Source: Alteromonadaceae bacterium
Lineage (GTDB): Bacteria > Pseudomonadota > Gammaproteobacteria > Enterobacterales > Alteromonadaceae
Length of the DNA stretch: 64,000 nucleotides
Direction of reading: 5' to 3'
Assembly (NCBI GenBank): GCA_014872785.1
Contig: WKFJ01000036.1
Location: 124,001-188,000 of the forward strand
Shown here: one piece after another, positions 1 through 8,639 of the stretch
How positions within the stretch are numbered: position 1 is the first letter of the stretch
Layout of the letters: every line of letters starts with the position of its first letter
Notes under the pieces: model-generated
Seen by the model: only the letters and a program-made list of their open reading frames with translations
Databases searched by the model: none
What the model was told of the DNA's origin: nothing
Position numbers and translations under genes: made by a program

Positions 1-783
1 GTAGTGTTGTGCTAGTTGGTTTATTGAGATTAGTTCTTCAGATCCTATATTTACAGGACCACAAAAATCAGATTGAACAAGCTTATAAACTGCTTCTACA
101 CAATCCTCGATATAGAGAAATGAACGTGTTTGTTGGCCATCACCCCATATTTCCAACGTTTCTCCATTTGACGCTCTTGCCACTTTCCTTGCCAGTGCTG
201 CTGGAACTTTTTCGCGTCCACCATCGAAAGTACCTTCTGGGCCAAAAATATTGTGGAATCTAGCGATGCTGACATTGAGATCGTAATTTCGTTGGAACGA
301 AAAATATAGACGTTCGCTGAATAGTTTTTCCCAGCCATACTCACTATCCGGAGCTGCGGGATATTCGGAGCCTTCAACACAGTTGGGATTACTGGGATCC
401 ATTTGATTAAATTCGGGGTAAACACAGGCAGAAGACGAATAGAATACGTTTTTCACATCATTTTGCGTCATTGCTTGCAAAATATTTAAATTTATCAGCA
501 CTGAATTGTGCATAACGTCAGCGTCATTCTCACCGGTAAATAGGTAACCTGCTCCCCCCATATCAGCTGCGAGTTGGTATACTTCATCTATTGGCTCGAC
601 AAATAAACTATTGACGAATTCAATATCTCTTAAGTCGCCAAGTTTAAACTCATCGGCATTGGTTTCTGAAAATTCAGGTAGTTTGAGATCTGCACCCAGT
701 ACCTTGTAGTTCTTTGATTTAAGATATGTCACTAAGTGGCTTCCGATAAATCCACCTGCTCCAGTAACGAGTGCAACTTTCAT
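1..783 (-). CDS. GDP-mannose 3,5-epimerase-like SDR enzyme (C-terminus cut by window edge)
   Basis: Begins at ATG 783 and is open to base 1 (261 codons), so the C-terminus lies outside the window. It is an extended short-chain dehydrogenase with an N-terminal NAD-binding GAGGFIG (residues 8-14), YGWEK catalytic Tyr149/Lys153, SSACVYPEF with Cys120, and GGREK with Lys192. The Cys-Tyr-Lys spacing (29 and 72 residues) equals that of plant GDP-mannose 3,5-epimerase as I recall it (Cys145, Tyr174, Lys217). WGDGQQTRSF and NIGSEELISIN are also typical of that family. The likely reaction is GDP-D-mannose to GDP-L-galactose (or GDP-L-gulose) in the cytoplasm. A close paralog lies at 2017-2979. The exact product is inferred. 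Confidence 0.85.
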   Translation of the reverse strand, partial: MKVALVTGAGGFIGSHLVTYLKSKNYKVLGADLKLPEFSETNADEFKLGDLRDIEFVNSLFVEPIDEVYQLAADMGGAGYLFTGENDADVMHNSVLINLNILQAMTQNDVKNVFYSSSACVYPEFNQMDPSNPNCVEGSEYPAAPDSEYGWEKLFSERLYFSFQRNYDLNVSIARFHNIFGPEGTFDGGREKVPAALARKVARASNGETLEIWGDGQQTRSFLYIEDCVEAVYKLVQSDFCGPVNIGSEELISINQLAQHY

Positions 784-919
784 TTCTTCTTATTTTTTAG
801 TTAAATAATGAAGCAATAATACACTTAATCTTCGTATTAAATGTATATTTTCACTCAAAAAATCGGTAAAAAATAAGAGAAAGACGAGTTTTGGATGTTA
901 TGTTTTTGATGAGCTTAGC

Positions 920-2020
920 TTGGCTGTAGATGATAAAAACCCACTTTGGTGGAATGGTAAACAATACGCTAAATTTTTGATTATTGAGAATCATGATATT
1001 CACACAGGCTTTTGTGCTTTCATTATTTTTGTTCTAAATGGTATTCGAAAGGCAATCAGCATAAATGCCATTCCCGTCTTAGATTTTAACAAACACAATA
1101 CACCTTACTTGTGGGATGAGCATAAAGGGGACTTCATTTGGGAGTACTTCTTCGAGCCATTTTATCCAGTTGATATAAATACAGTAAGAGCCCTTTTAGA
1201 GACAGGTCAACTCAAAGAAAACTTAGTGGAAATATTATCACCAAACGAATTTGGGTACTTACATCATCACGATCCTGACAGGCTAGCTACGTTTTGGGCT
1301 TGGGATGCTCCGCAAGATAAAGTCACATGGATGCAAGAAAAACGAACTTTGGGGCGTGAATTCATTAACAAGTATGTGCAACCGAAGAGTCATATTCTAG
1401 AAAAAGTAGAGCACTTTTGTTCGCAACATTTTACCCGCACTGTAATTGGGGTGCACATAAGGGGCACCGATTTTAATTATGCAACTCCTATCGCTATCGA
1501 TACCTATTTCACAGAACTAGAAAAAATTATAGCTAAACTCCACGATTACAACATTGGGATTTTTATCGCGACAGATCAACAACAGTATCTTGCATGTTTT
1601 CATGAAAGATATGGTGACCGAGTCTTGGCTCGTGACGTGACGCGATCTTCGAATCACATTGCCCCTGTTAAGTTCGATGATGTTAGCGGCTATCAGAAAG
1701 GCGAAGAGGCACTTGTAGATATGCTGATACTTTCGCGCTGCCAACATGTAATTAAGGGGCCTGGAGCACTAGGTGAAATGTCTCTTTGGTTCGGTACACA
1801 CCATAAAATCACTGATTTAGCCATCCATTGTGATTTTAATACAAAACACTATAGTCAGATGACAAGTGCATATGCTGTATTTAATATTGGCAAACTGACG
1901 TCCTTACAGTTAATTGGGCACAAGTTAAAAACAAGTTTTATCAGGCTATTATTCTCGTTTCGAATCGTCGCATATTTTTACAAGCGCTTTAAACAAGTCA
2001 GACACTGGCTAATGCACTAA
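920..2020 (+). CDS. Fucosyltransferase-superfamily glycosyltransferase (HxRGTD type), copy 1
   Basis: 366 residues. The central motif GVHIRGTDF (around residue 178) resembles the donor-binding HxRxxD of NodZ/FUT8/O-fucosyltransferase-type GT-B enzymes. Further conserved blocks are FIATDQQQYL, RYGDRV, RSSN, KGEEALVDMLILS and KGPGALGE, shared with the proteins at 11640, 17295 and 18547. It probably transfers L-fucose or L-galactose from a GDP-sugar to a glycan in the cytoplasm. The start is uncertain: no in-frame ATG precedes it, TTG at 920 is used here, and two nearby ATGs (895, 909) are in other frames. The N-terminus aligns with the paralog at 18547. The gene overlaps the convergent epimerase gene by 4 bases at its end. 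Confidence 0.8.
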   Translation: MAVDDKNPLWWNGKQYAKFLIIENHDIHTGFCAFIIFVLNGIRKAISINAIPVLDFNKHNTPYLWDEHKGDFIWEYFFEPFYPVDINTVRALLETGQLKENLVEILSPNEFGYLHHHDPDRLATFWAWDAPQDKVTWMQEKRTLGREFINKYVQPKSHILEKVEHFCSQHFTRTVIGVHIRGTDFNYATPIAIDTYFTELEKIIAKLHDYNIGIFIATDQQQYLACFHERYGDRVLARDVTRSSNHIAPVKFDDVSGYQKGEEALVDMLILSRCQHVIKGPGALGEMSLWFGTHHKITDLAIHCDFNTKHYSQMTSAYAVFNIGKLTSLQLIGHKLKTSFIRLLFSFRIVAYFYKRFKQVRHWLMH

Positions 2021-2979
2021 CTCATCTGTCGCTTAATCCAATCGTACGTTTTTTTCAGCCCTTCATCTACGGAAACTTCTGGGCGCCAGCCTAGCATTTG
2101 AGTAATCAATCGGTTATCCGAATTTCGTGCAGCCGGTCCTATAGGTCCTTCAATATGCTCTATACTTAGATTATTTCCTGACAAAGCAATGAGCTTATTG
2201 GCTAGTTCGTTGATGGATATTAATTCATCGGAACCAATATTGAGTGGTTGATAACAATCAGATTGCATTAGTCGGTAAATTGCATCGAGACAGTCGTCAA
2301 TATATAAGAAAGAACGAGTCTGATTGCCATCACCCCAAATGGTCACCGCATCACCATTTTTTGCCTGGATAACTTTCCTTGCAAGTGCTGCGGGCACTTT
2401 TTCTTTGCCGCCTTCATATATACAGTCAGTTCCGATTATGGTGTGTAGCCTTGCAATTCGTATATTGATGCCGTAGTTGCGTCTATATGATTCATACAAA
2501 CGCTCACTAAATATCTTTTCCCAACCATAATCGCTCTCCGGATTTGCCGGATATGCGAGATGTTCAGTGCAATTGGGGTAACCCGGGGAATCCGGTTCTA
2601 GTTTTGGATAAACACAGGCTGAAGATGGATAAAATACCTTAGTTTGCGCCGAATTGCCCTCAGCGATAAGGCTGAGAAGGTTTAGACTCATGCGCAGTGA
2701 ATTTTGCATAATATCGGCATCGTTTTTGTGAGAAAAGGTGTAGCCTGCTCCTCCCATGTCAGCTGCAAAATGGAAAATTTCATCAAAATGGCGATTGAAA
2801 AGTGTTCTGGTAAACTCAACACATCGCAGATCTCCAGTGAAATATTCGTCGGCTTCCGATGCGCTGAATTTCGGTAAACTTCGGCTTGCTGCGACAACAT
2901 AGTAACCTTTCTGCTTTAGGAAACGCACCATGTGATGACCAATAAATCCTCCGGCGCCTGTTACTAGAGCTGTCAGCAT
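2017..2979 (-). CDS. GDP-mannose 3,5-epimerase-like SDR enzyme, copy 2
   Basis: A complete 320-residue extended SDR. It shows GAGGFIG at 8-14, SSACVYP with Cys122, YGWEK Tyr151/Lys155 and GGKEK Lys194, the same spacing as in the partial paralog at the left edge and in plant GDP-mannose epimerase. It should convert GDP-D-mannose to GDP-L-galactose or GDP-L-gulose. The HNIFGPEGTF segment of the other copy reads HTIIGTDCIY here, so the two copies have diverged near the substrate pocket and could make different products. It is the last gene of a minus-strand run: oligosaccharyltransferase, GT2, wzm, wzt, this gene. Confidence 0.88.
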   Translation of the reverse strand: MLTALVTGAGGFIGHHMVRFLKQKGYYVVAASRSLPKFSASEADEYFTGDLRCVEFTRTLFNRHFDEIFHFAADMGGAGYTFSHKNDADIMQNSLRMSLNLLSLIAEGNSAQTKVFYPSSACVYPKLEPDSPGYPNCTEHLAYPANPESDYGWEKIFSERLYESYRRNYGINIRIARLHTIIGTDCIYEGGKEKVPAALARKVIQAKNGDAVTIWGDGNQTRSFLYIDDCLDAIYRLMQSDCYQPLNIGSDELISINELANKLIALSGNNLSIEHIEGPIGPAARNSDNRLITQMLGWRPEVSVDEGLKKTYDWIKRQMS

Positions 2980-3003
2980 AAATGTTTGCTCACGGTGTTT
3001 CCC

Positions 3004-3750
3004 TTACTCAACACTATATTGTTCTCCGTAGTACAGCGAGTGTATCTCCTGATATTTCCCGTGTTTAATCAACGTTCCGTCTTTCAATAAGACGGCTTGG
3101 TCACAAATGCTACGCAATAATTCAACATCGTGGCTAACTATCAGAATAGTAATTCCCTGACGCGCTAAATTCTGCAGTCTTTTTATTGATTTTTCTCTAA
3201 ATGAAATGTCACTTATAGACAGCACTTCATCAACAATCAAAATATCTCTGTTTAGGTGAGTAGCAACAGCAAAGGCCAATCTTGCAAACATACCACTGGA
3301 ATACCTTTTCATCGGAGTATCGAGATACTCGGTAATCTCGGCATATGTTACGATTTCTTCGAACTTTTTTACTAATTCTCTTCTGCCAATCCCCAATAGA
3401 TTGCCATTTAAATATATATTCTCTCTGCCCGTCAGTTCAGGATGAAACCCCACACCAGCTTCTAACATTGGAGACACAGTTCCCCTCAGTGTGATGCTAC
3501 CCTCTGTAGGATCGCTTATTTCACTGAGTAATCGTAGAAGTGTGGACTTTCCTGAACCATTGTCACCCATTACTGCGACAATTGAGCCCTTATCAATGTC
3601 GAGGTTGATGTTTTTAATTGCCCACTTGTCCTTTTTTTTAAGGAATTGAAGTTTAGCAAGGAATCGAGAAAAGATATTTTTCTCATCAAATAAGAGAGAA
3701 TCGGTTGCGCGAATTCTGTATTTCTTCCCAAGGTTATTTATTTCAATAAT
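3004..3750 (-). CDS. wzt: Wzt/TagH-type ABC transporter ATPase for polysaccharide export
   Basis: Continuous coding can be read from about 3780 to 3004 (about 249 residues from 3750). It has Walker A GDNGSGKST, signature YSSGMFARLAFAVA, Walker B ILIVDEVLSI and the H-loop SHD. The extension before Walker A (IIEINNLGKKYRI) matches the usual N-terminus of the family, so starting at the internal Met at 3570 would lose essential sequence. No ATG, GTG or TTG lies in frame upstream; the nearest ATG (3761) is one base out of frame across an A7 run (3756-3750). Either ATT 3750 is used, slippage restores the frame, or there is an indel. There is no C-terminal glycan-binding domain. It pairs with the permease gene just upstream. 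Confidence 0.85.
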   Translation of the reverse strand: MIEINNLGKKYRIRATDSLLFDEKNIFSRFLAKLQFLKKKDKWAIKNINLDIDKGSIVAVMGDNGSGKSTLLRLLSEISDPTEGSITLRGTVSPMLEAGVGFHPELTGRENIYLNGNLLGIGRRELVKKFEEIVTYAEITEYLDTPMKRYSSGMFARLAFAVATHLNRDILIVDEVLSISDISFREKSIKRLQNLARQGITILIVSHDVELLRSICDQAVLLKDGTLIKHGKYQEIHSLYYGEQYSVE

Positions 3751-3776
3751 TTTTTTGTCATCGTTTCTAGCGCGCG

Positions 3777-4598
3777 TTAAATAATATCGGCAAACTTTCG
3801 TTCATTGATTGCGAAAATATACAACCCAGAAAGCAGGATAAATAACAAAGAAAAGCCTCCCGCTAGCAAGCAAAATAGCTCTGGACGAAATTGTTCGCCT
3901 AATAGACAAAATCTCATTGTTTCGATAATGGCGACAAGAGGGTTAAGGCTATAAATTAATTGCCACTGTTCAGGTACGCTATTGAGGGTAAAAGCAACTG
4001 GACTTACAAATAGCGCAAGTCTCAAGAGATAAGGAACTAGAGCCCCTACATCGCGTTTAAAAACATTTAACGTGCCTAACCACAAACTTAGTGCTAGGTT
4101 AAGGAGAGCAATTGATAAAAACACCAGAGGAAGAAGCAAAAATGTAACTAAAAAAGGCATATCTAGATACATCATAAATCCGGCAAATACGAGTAAATTG
4201 ATGAAAGGTCCAGGTGAGTTTTTTAGTGCTGCATTAATTAACAAAATAACTCTTGGAAAGTTTGCCCTAATAATCAGATCTCTGTCATCCACTAAGCAAG
4301 TACAACCTTTTGTAACCGCACCAGAAAAGAAATCCCAGCAAATTAGAGCACTTAAGGCGATTAAAATATAGGGTACACCATAGTCAGGAAAGTGCCCCAT
4401 GTAATCAAACACAAAAATAATACTGTACGCCATCAAAATGGGTTGTATTGCAACCCATGCAACTCCAAGCACCGTTTGTTTATAGGTCACGAGCAAGTCT
4501 CGCTTCATAATATGCACAAGTAGCTCTCTTGCTTCCCATATCGTAGAAGGAGCAATGCGATGAAAGTGATTAGTGTTACGATGTATGTGCTTTTCCAT
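3777..4598 (-). CDS. wzm: Wzm-type ABC-2 polysaccharide export permease
   Basis: 273 residues, an ABC-2 family integral membrane protein. It has a cytoplasmic N-terminal amphipathic stretch (REDLLVHI-like, WEARELLVHIMKRDLLVTYKQ region), the family's GVAWVAIQP segment and about six hydrophobic helices. The C-terminus FAINERKFADII is typical of Wzm/KpsM/TagG. With the neighbouring ATPase it would export a lipid-linked glycan across the inner membrane. It lies 17 bases after the GT2-like gene and 26 bases before the ATPase, in one apparent operon. Confidence 0.9.
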   Translation of the reverse strand: MEKHIHRNTNHFHRIAPSTIWEARELLVHIMKRDLLVTYKQTVLGVAWVAIQPILMAYSIIFVFDYMGHFPDYGVPYILIALSALICWDFFSGAVTKGCTCLVDDRDLIIRANFPRVILLINAALKNSPGPFINLLVFAGFMMYLDMPFLVTFLLLPLVFLSIALLNLALSLWLGTLNVFKRDVGALVPYLLRLALFVSPVAFTLNSVPEQWQLIYSLNPLVAIIETMRFCLLGEQFRPELFCLLAGGFSLLFILLSGLYIFAINERKFADII

Positions 4599-4615
4599 TT
4601 ACTCGGTCATTATCG

Positions 4616-5671
4616 TTATAAAAAAGGCTTTCCCGCAGCTCTTTTAGTAAGGTACCGAAGGTACCTGATAGTGTTGTATCCCAAACCTTTCAGCGACATT
4701 ATGAGAATTGACAGCAGAAGTCTTGTTCGTGCCGCAGATGTTGTTAAAACTTTTAGGTGAGATTCGTCTATATAACTGGCTCTAGTGGTGGATTCATTTA
4801 ACTTCGTGTTCTCGAGTCCCCAATTCGAGCCATTTGGATTGAGACTGGGTTTATCAAACGATTTCGCCCAGGCCGGATTTAATTTTCGATGGCTGTGTCT
4901 AAATTTCAGCCCCGTTGACATGTGTTCAAGATGAAAAAAATGATAACCGAACTTCTTTCCCCAGTTTACAATAGGATATTGGGAAATGAGCCTCGTCGCG
5001 AGATCGACATCCATAAACCAATAATAGATGAGCCTTTCGTCATAGCCCCCAACCTTTTCCCAAAGGTTCCTGTGCATCATGAGAATTCCAACGGCTGACG
5101 CCCAGTAACAATATGGTAGCTCTTCACTGAGGTTTACATGAGCGTAATTAGTGATGGCCAAGTCTAGGTCATTCAAGCTGGGTTTCTGTTCGACGAAGTT
5201 ATACGGCAACTGTTTGCGTGCAGCAAACATATATGTATTTTCAATATCAAAATCGGCCTGAGATTTCCCTTCGATTAAACCAAAAAAGCAGTTCAAAAAA
5301 TCAATGGTCGTCAATGTGTCCTGATCTATTCGAGCGATATATTGACCTCTACTTCTTCTGGCGGCAACATTGAGAGCATATACTTCTCCAAACGCACTAT
5401 CTTTTTGTAACTCTCCGGCTAGACCTAATGGAACTTCAATAAACCGTGTCAGATTCGAAGCTTGCTTGGTTAGCTTGATCACATCCGAAATCGGGACTTT
5501 ACTGCCCCAGTCCGTGACTACAATTTCTACTTGCGTTTGCCTTCCGATTGAATAGATTTTTTGACATACATAATTGATGCTAGTCGCCAAACGCCACATG
5601 GGGTCTCCCATGTAATTATCGTTTCGCGAACAAATGATCAATGACAGCTGTACTGCAGGCGAAGTCAACAT
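4616..5671 (-). CDS. Family 2-like glycosyltransferase
   Basis: 351 residues. It opens with LSLIICSRNDN, the usual first strand of a GT-A fold, followed by EIVVTDWGS, a DxD-type IDQD in ARIDQDTL, and a later WFMDVDLATRL acceptor-side ED-like motif. No membrane helices are evident, so it is probably cytoplasmic. The donor sugar cannot be named from sequence. It is transcribed between the oligosaccharyltransferase gene and wzm, so a role in building the exported glycan is likely. Confidence 0.8.
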   Translation of the reverse strand: MLTSPAVQLSLIICSRNDNYMGDPMWRLATSINYVCQKIYSIGRQTQVEIVVTDWGSKVPISDVIKLTKQASNLTRFIEVPLGLAGELQKDSAFGEVYALNVAARRSRGQYIARIDQDTLTTIDFLNCFFGLIEGKSQADFDIENTYMFAARKQLPYNFVEQKPSLNDLDLAITNYAHVNLSEELPYCYWASAVGILMMHRNLWEKVGGYDERLIYYWFMDVDLATRLISQYPIVNWGKKFGYHFFHLEHMSTGLKFRHSHRKLNPAWAKSFDKPSLNPNGSNWGLENTKLNESTTRASYIDESHLKVLTTSAARTRLLLSILIMSLKGLGYNTIRYLRYLTKRAAGKPFL

Positions 5672-5726
5672 TTACTCCTTGTGTTTCGCCAAAAGCACAT
5701 AGTTTGGATAAATAGCCTTGGTATTG

Positions 5727-6152
5727 TCAACGTTGGAACTCTAGTTTTGGGTATGTGACTAATTTCCTGTCTCGAAAGGTCGGCTCTGGCACATTGAGCG
5801 TTGCATGCAATTTAAATTCATCACTTTTTGCAGCTTGCACCCACAATTGATAAGGCCCTTGTGCCACCACGTCGATTTCTGGCAACTCCGAATCCGTTGA
5901 ATATGGGACATTAAAGCGGAAGTGGCCATTTTCATCCGCGGTAATAGAGCGTTTGTAAGTAAACTCTCTTTTGGAAGTCTTACTCCGTAGAGCTAATCTT
6001 GCCTCGATAATATCGCCTGGCTGTGCAGTTCCCTTTATCAATGTGCCTTCAACAATTTCAAATATTTTTACCGATGAGCTTATTCGACCATTGTACAGAA
6101 AGCCATTGCCAAGGGTGACAACATCAGCATTCACCCATTTTTTATAGCGCAT
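5727..6152 (-). CDS. C-terminal domain of the STT3/AglB-like oligosaccharyltransferase, separated by a TGA
   Basis: 141 residues from ATG 6152. The segment SSVKIFEIVEGTLIKG, then PGDIIEARLALRSK, REFTYKRS, ENGHFRFNVPYSTD and VAQGPYQLWV, matches the extracytoplasmic beta-rich tail of archaeal AglB/STT3 proteins. This ORF is in the same frame as the 659-residue gene ending at 6225. Only one TGA (6227-6225) and 24 sense codons lie between them, with no further stop. It is therefore most likely the detached end of the same protein (about 825 residues if read through), not an independent gene. Independent translation from 6152 is possible but would give a domain without signal peptide or membrane anchor. 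Confidence 0.7.
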   Translation of the reverse strand: MRYKKWVNADVVTLGNGFLYNGRISSSVKIFEIVEGTLIKGTAQPGDIIEARLALRSKTSKREFTYKRSITADENGHFRFNVPYSTDSELPEIDVVAQGPYQLWVQAAKSDEFKLHATLNVPEPTFRDRKLVTYPKLEFQR

Positions 6153-6224
6153 ATGATCTTCTGCAGAATTTATTGGGAAGACTTTTGGAATATACTCAAA
6201 ATTTGTAGTTTGTGACCCTTCGAG

Positions 6225-8204
6225 TCACTGCAAAAAGCCACTACTGTAGGTAAGGTGTTGGCTTTCAAAAACCAACCGATAGTGGCTCAGCTCAATACCA
6301 TCATTACCGTATAGACGTGAAACCATAGAATTTTGGAAAGTCTCGTCCAACCGGATATGCGGGATAAACTGACCATTCACATTCAAAACCCCCGTCTTTT
6401 TAGCTTTTATCGGTGAATCTGTGAATTTTGACTTCGCGTTTATGAGCGGCCCGTAGGTATCTTTATCAACAATCACGTATCGAATGGTTTTTGTATCAGT
6501 TTGGCGTTCTGACAATATCTCGAATGATTCATCTTCACTTTGAGCAAGCATCCATCTCGCAGTGTACGCTGAAGGTACGCTACTCCACACAGGAATTCGA
6601 TTTCCGTGGGAAGCCACAATATTGCCAAAATCCCACGCAACCATTATCCCGTAGTCATCAATATTTTGATTTTGCTCATTGGTCTTTTGTTTACTACTCG
6701 ATAATGGTGTTCTAGCAGGCTGTGGAGAGTTTTCTTCAAACCAAGCGAGTGATTCATACCAAGCTTCAGAGTATGTGGTCATTGCAGTCAATTTATGCCG
6801 GTCAATCCATGGCGATGATACAAATTGAAACGGATAAACCGGAAGTGCCAACACTCCGGCAAACAAAGTAAAAACTCCTATCTTAATGTGCTTGTTCTTA
6901 CTCAAATTCACACCAAAAGCATTGGGTTTGGCTATCAACCAGAGCGAGTACAAGGCAAGAGCAGCGCATACTGATACAAAAGCGGGTAAATAATAACCAA
7001 AATCACTTGAACTCCACCAAAGGGCGCACCACATGGCCAAAAACATGATTGGCACCATTGCCCCAAGTGGTAGTAAACTTCTTAACACTGAAAAAGGAAC
7101 GACAATCATTCCTATGGCAGCCAGAACGCCCACAATACCAAATTGTCCTAGGTATAATGCTAAATTAACTTCACTTTCTTCATGAATAAGATTGGTTGAC
7201 TTGGCGAGTACAAGAGAAGTTAAGAACCTTCCTACCTCAGTGAAATAAGCAAGCATAAACAAAATCGCGGCTGCCAACACGGTAACACACACAGAGATAT
7301 GCTGTGCCAGCCGCGGCTGAGTATAATGCTTGAATATCATAGTGTATATCCAGGCACCGAGAATAAGAGCACTAGCCCCTTGAGTTATTAGTGTATTGCG
7401 AGTAGTTGCTGTTATTATCAACAGCAAAACTATTCCATAACGAGCGTTTGTGATGGTTAACAGAGTTACATCGTCTCTACGAAATACAGCAAAGTTCCAG
7501 CAGATTAGAATCGTAATACATACAATAAGTAGAAAGATCTCGGCTCCTTGCCAAGTGAAAATGAGCAAAATTAAAGGCAGGACGGAATATAACGCTATTT
7601 TCCAATTATGGAATGTGGACTTATTACCAGATGGCTTCATTAATGTCACTAACCCAATCGCTATTGCCAATGATAAACAATATTCCGCAGCATGATGATC
7701 AACAAAGCCTAGAACGCCACGATCTAGCGTTTTACCTGGGTATAACAAAAAAAATGTGATTGCAATAAGTGCAACGGATGTATTGGAAAGCAGTCGCACT
7801 AATAAGAAAGTCAATAAATAGGTGATAACAGTTAAAACCGGTGCCCCCCATGCGGCAGTCATTGCTATGTCATTGATTGACGCATTCTTGCCAAAAAGCG
7901 ATATAGCGATAGTGGATATTGCCAAACCGAATAAACCAGAAGCTTCATTTGGACGTGGTTCAGGGAAACTTGCGCCTATGTCCAAACGTTGAATCTCGGG
8001 ATAATTTTCCACAGTATATTTTGCGTGGCGTAAATGAAAAAACGAATCCACTCCTAGCAATTTAATCTGACTCTGGTCGAGAAAAATGTGGTCATAGGCT
8101 GGCCAGACACGAGTGCTCAATGCTGCAAAAAGTATAAGTAGAAGGGCAGAAAGCTTTAGAAGTATTATTGGCTGTCTATTAGTGAGTTGCGTTGCTTTAT
8201 TCAT
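6225..8204 (-). CDS. STT3/AglB/PglB-like oligosaccharyltransferase (ends early at in-frame TGA)
   Basis: 659 residues. About a dozen hydrophobic helices are followed by a C-terminal soluble part. GVDSFFHLR (Asp53) fits the first acidic loop motif of STT3, DHHAAE (169-174) the second, and LIHEESE (340-345) lies where the SVSE/TIxE loop is expected. AWDFG (523-527) corresponds to WWDYG. These enzymes transfer lipid-linked oligosaccharide to Asn (or otherwise to protein) on the outer face of the membrane. Overall the sequence looks more like archaeal AglB than Campylobacter PglB. The ORF stops just after SHYRLVFES, before the tail domain found in frame downstream, so it is probably truncated or read through. 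It heads an operon with GT2, wzm, wzt and an epimerase. Confidence 0.85.
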   Translation of the reverse strand: MNKATQLTNRQPIILLKLSALLLILFAALSTRVWPAYDHIFLDQSQIKLLGVDSFFHLRHAKYTVENYPEIQRLDIGASFPEPRPNEASGLFGLAISTIAISLFGKNASINDIAMTAAWGAPVLTVITYLLTFLLVRLLSNTSVALIAITFFLLYPGKTLDRGVLGFVDHHAAEYCLSLAIAIGLVTLMKPSGNKSTFHNWKIALYSVLPLILLIFTWQGAEIFLLIVCITILICWNFAVFRRDDVTLLTITNARYGIVLLLIITATTRNTLITQGASALILGAWIYTMIFKHYTQPRLAQHISVCVTVLAAAILFMLAYFTEVGRFLTSLVLAKSTNLIHEESEVNLALYLGQFGIVGVLAAIGMIVVPFSVLRSLLPLGAMVPIMFLAMWCALWWSSSDFGYYLPAFVSVCAALALYSLWLIAKPNAFGVNLSKNKHIKIGVFTLFAGVLALPVYPFQFVSSPWIDRHKLTAMTTYSEAWYESLAWFEENSPQPARTPLSSSKQKTNEQNQNIDDYGIMVAWDFGNIVASHGNRIPVWSSVPSAYTARWMLAQSEDESFEILSERQTDTKTIRYVIVDKDTYGPLINAKSKFTDSPIKAKKTGVLNVNGQFIPHIRLDETFQNSMVSRLYGNDGIELSHYRLVFESQHLTYSSGFLQ

Positions 8205-8639
8205 GACTTTGAGGATTGCACACTGCCTGTTCAGATGTTCCTTAACAAATCAATTAGGAAACTTCTTTATGAAAAAGTAGCGTAGAGTGATGCATGGCCA
8301 TTTATTGCATGGTTTTCTATCCAATCAAGATATCAGGTTTCAAACTACAACGACAATTGTTCTGCTATATAAGTTTCACTTGGATAATATGTAAGTTGTA
8401 ACTGGCACAAGGTATTCTCAATTAACCCAAATATGGTTACTTTTAATTACCTTGTGATGCGCCCAAAAGACAAGTTATTACTTAATTCACTTTTGAACTG
8501 CATAACCATATCTAATAGGAACTCGAAGTCTCTATTGTTCACATACAATTCCCAAATTTAGAGCATATAACGGGGCAATAGACATAAATATCCAACAATA
8601 GTAGAGTCTTGTTTTCCATTATTCTACATAGACGAAATT
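8205..8639. other. Divergent intergenic region, 435 bases
   Basis: This AT-rich gap separates the divergent oligosaccharyltransferase operon and the Tat-signal/GMC oxidoreductase genes and should hold promoters for both. The only structure I see is a 9-base inverted repeat, CACAAGGTA at 8406-8414 and TACCTTGTG at 8448-8456. No additional coding sequence is convincing. Confidence 0.5.

Noticed and set aside
96-425. 109-residue ORF on the minus strand
   Set aside because: It lies in another frame of the partial GME-like epimerase gene, which is continuous from 783 to 1 with full family motifs.
5727-8204. TGA as selenocysteine or a reassigned Trp codon
   Set aside because: TGA ends several genes at the right length (mutL, miaA, nudC), and no selenocysteine-type context or family precedent is visible at the STT3 site.
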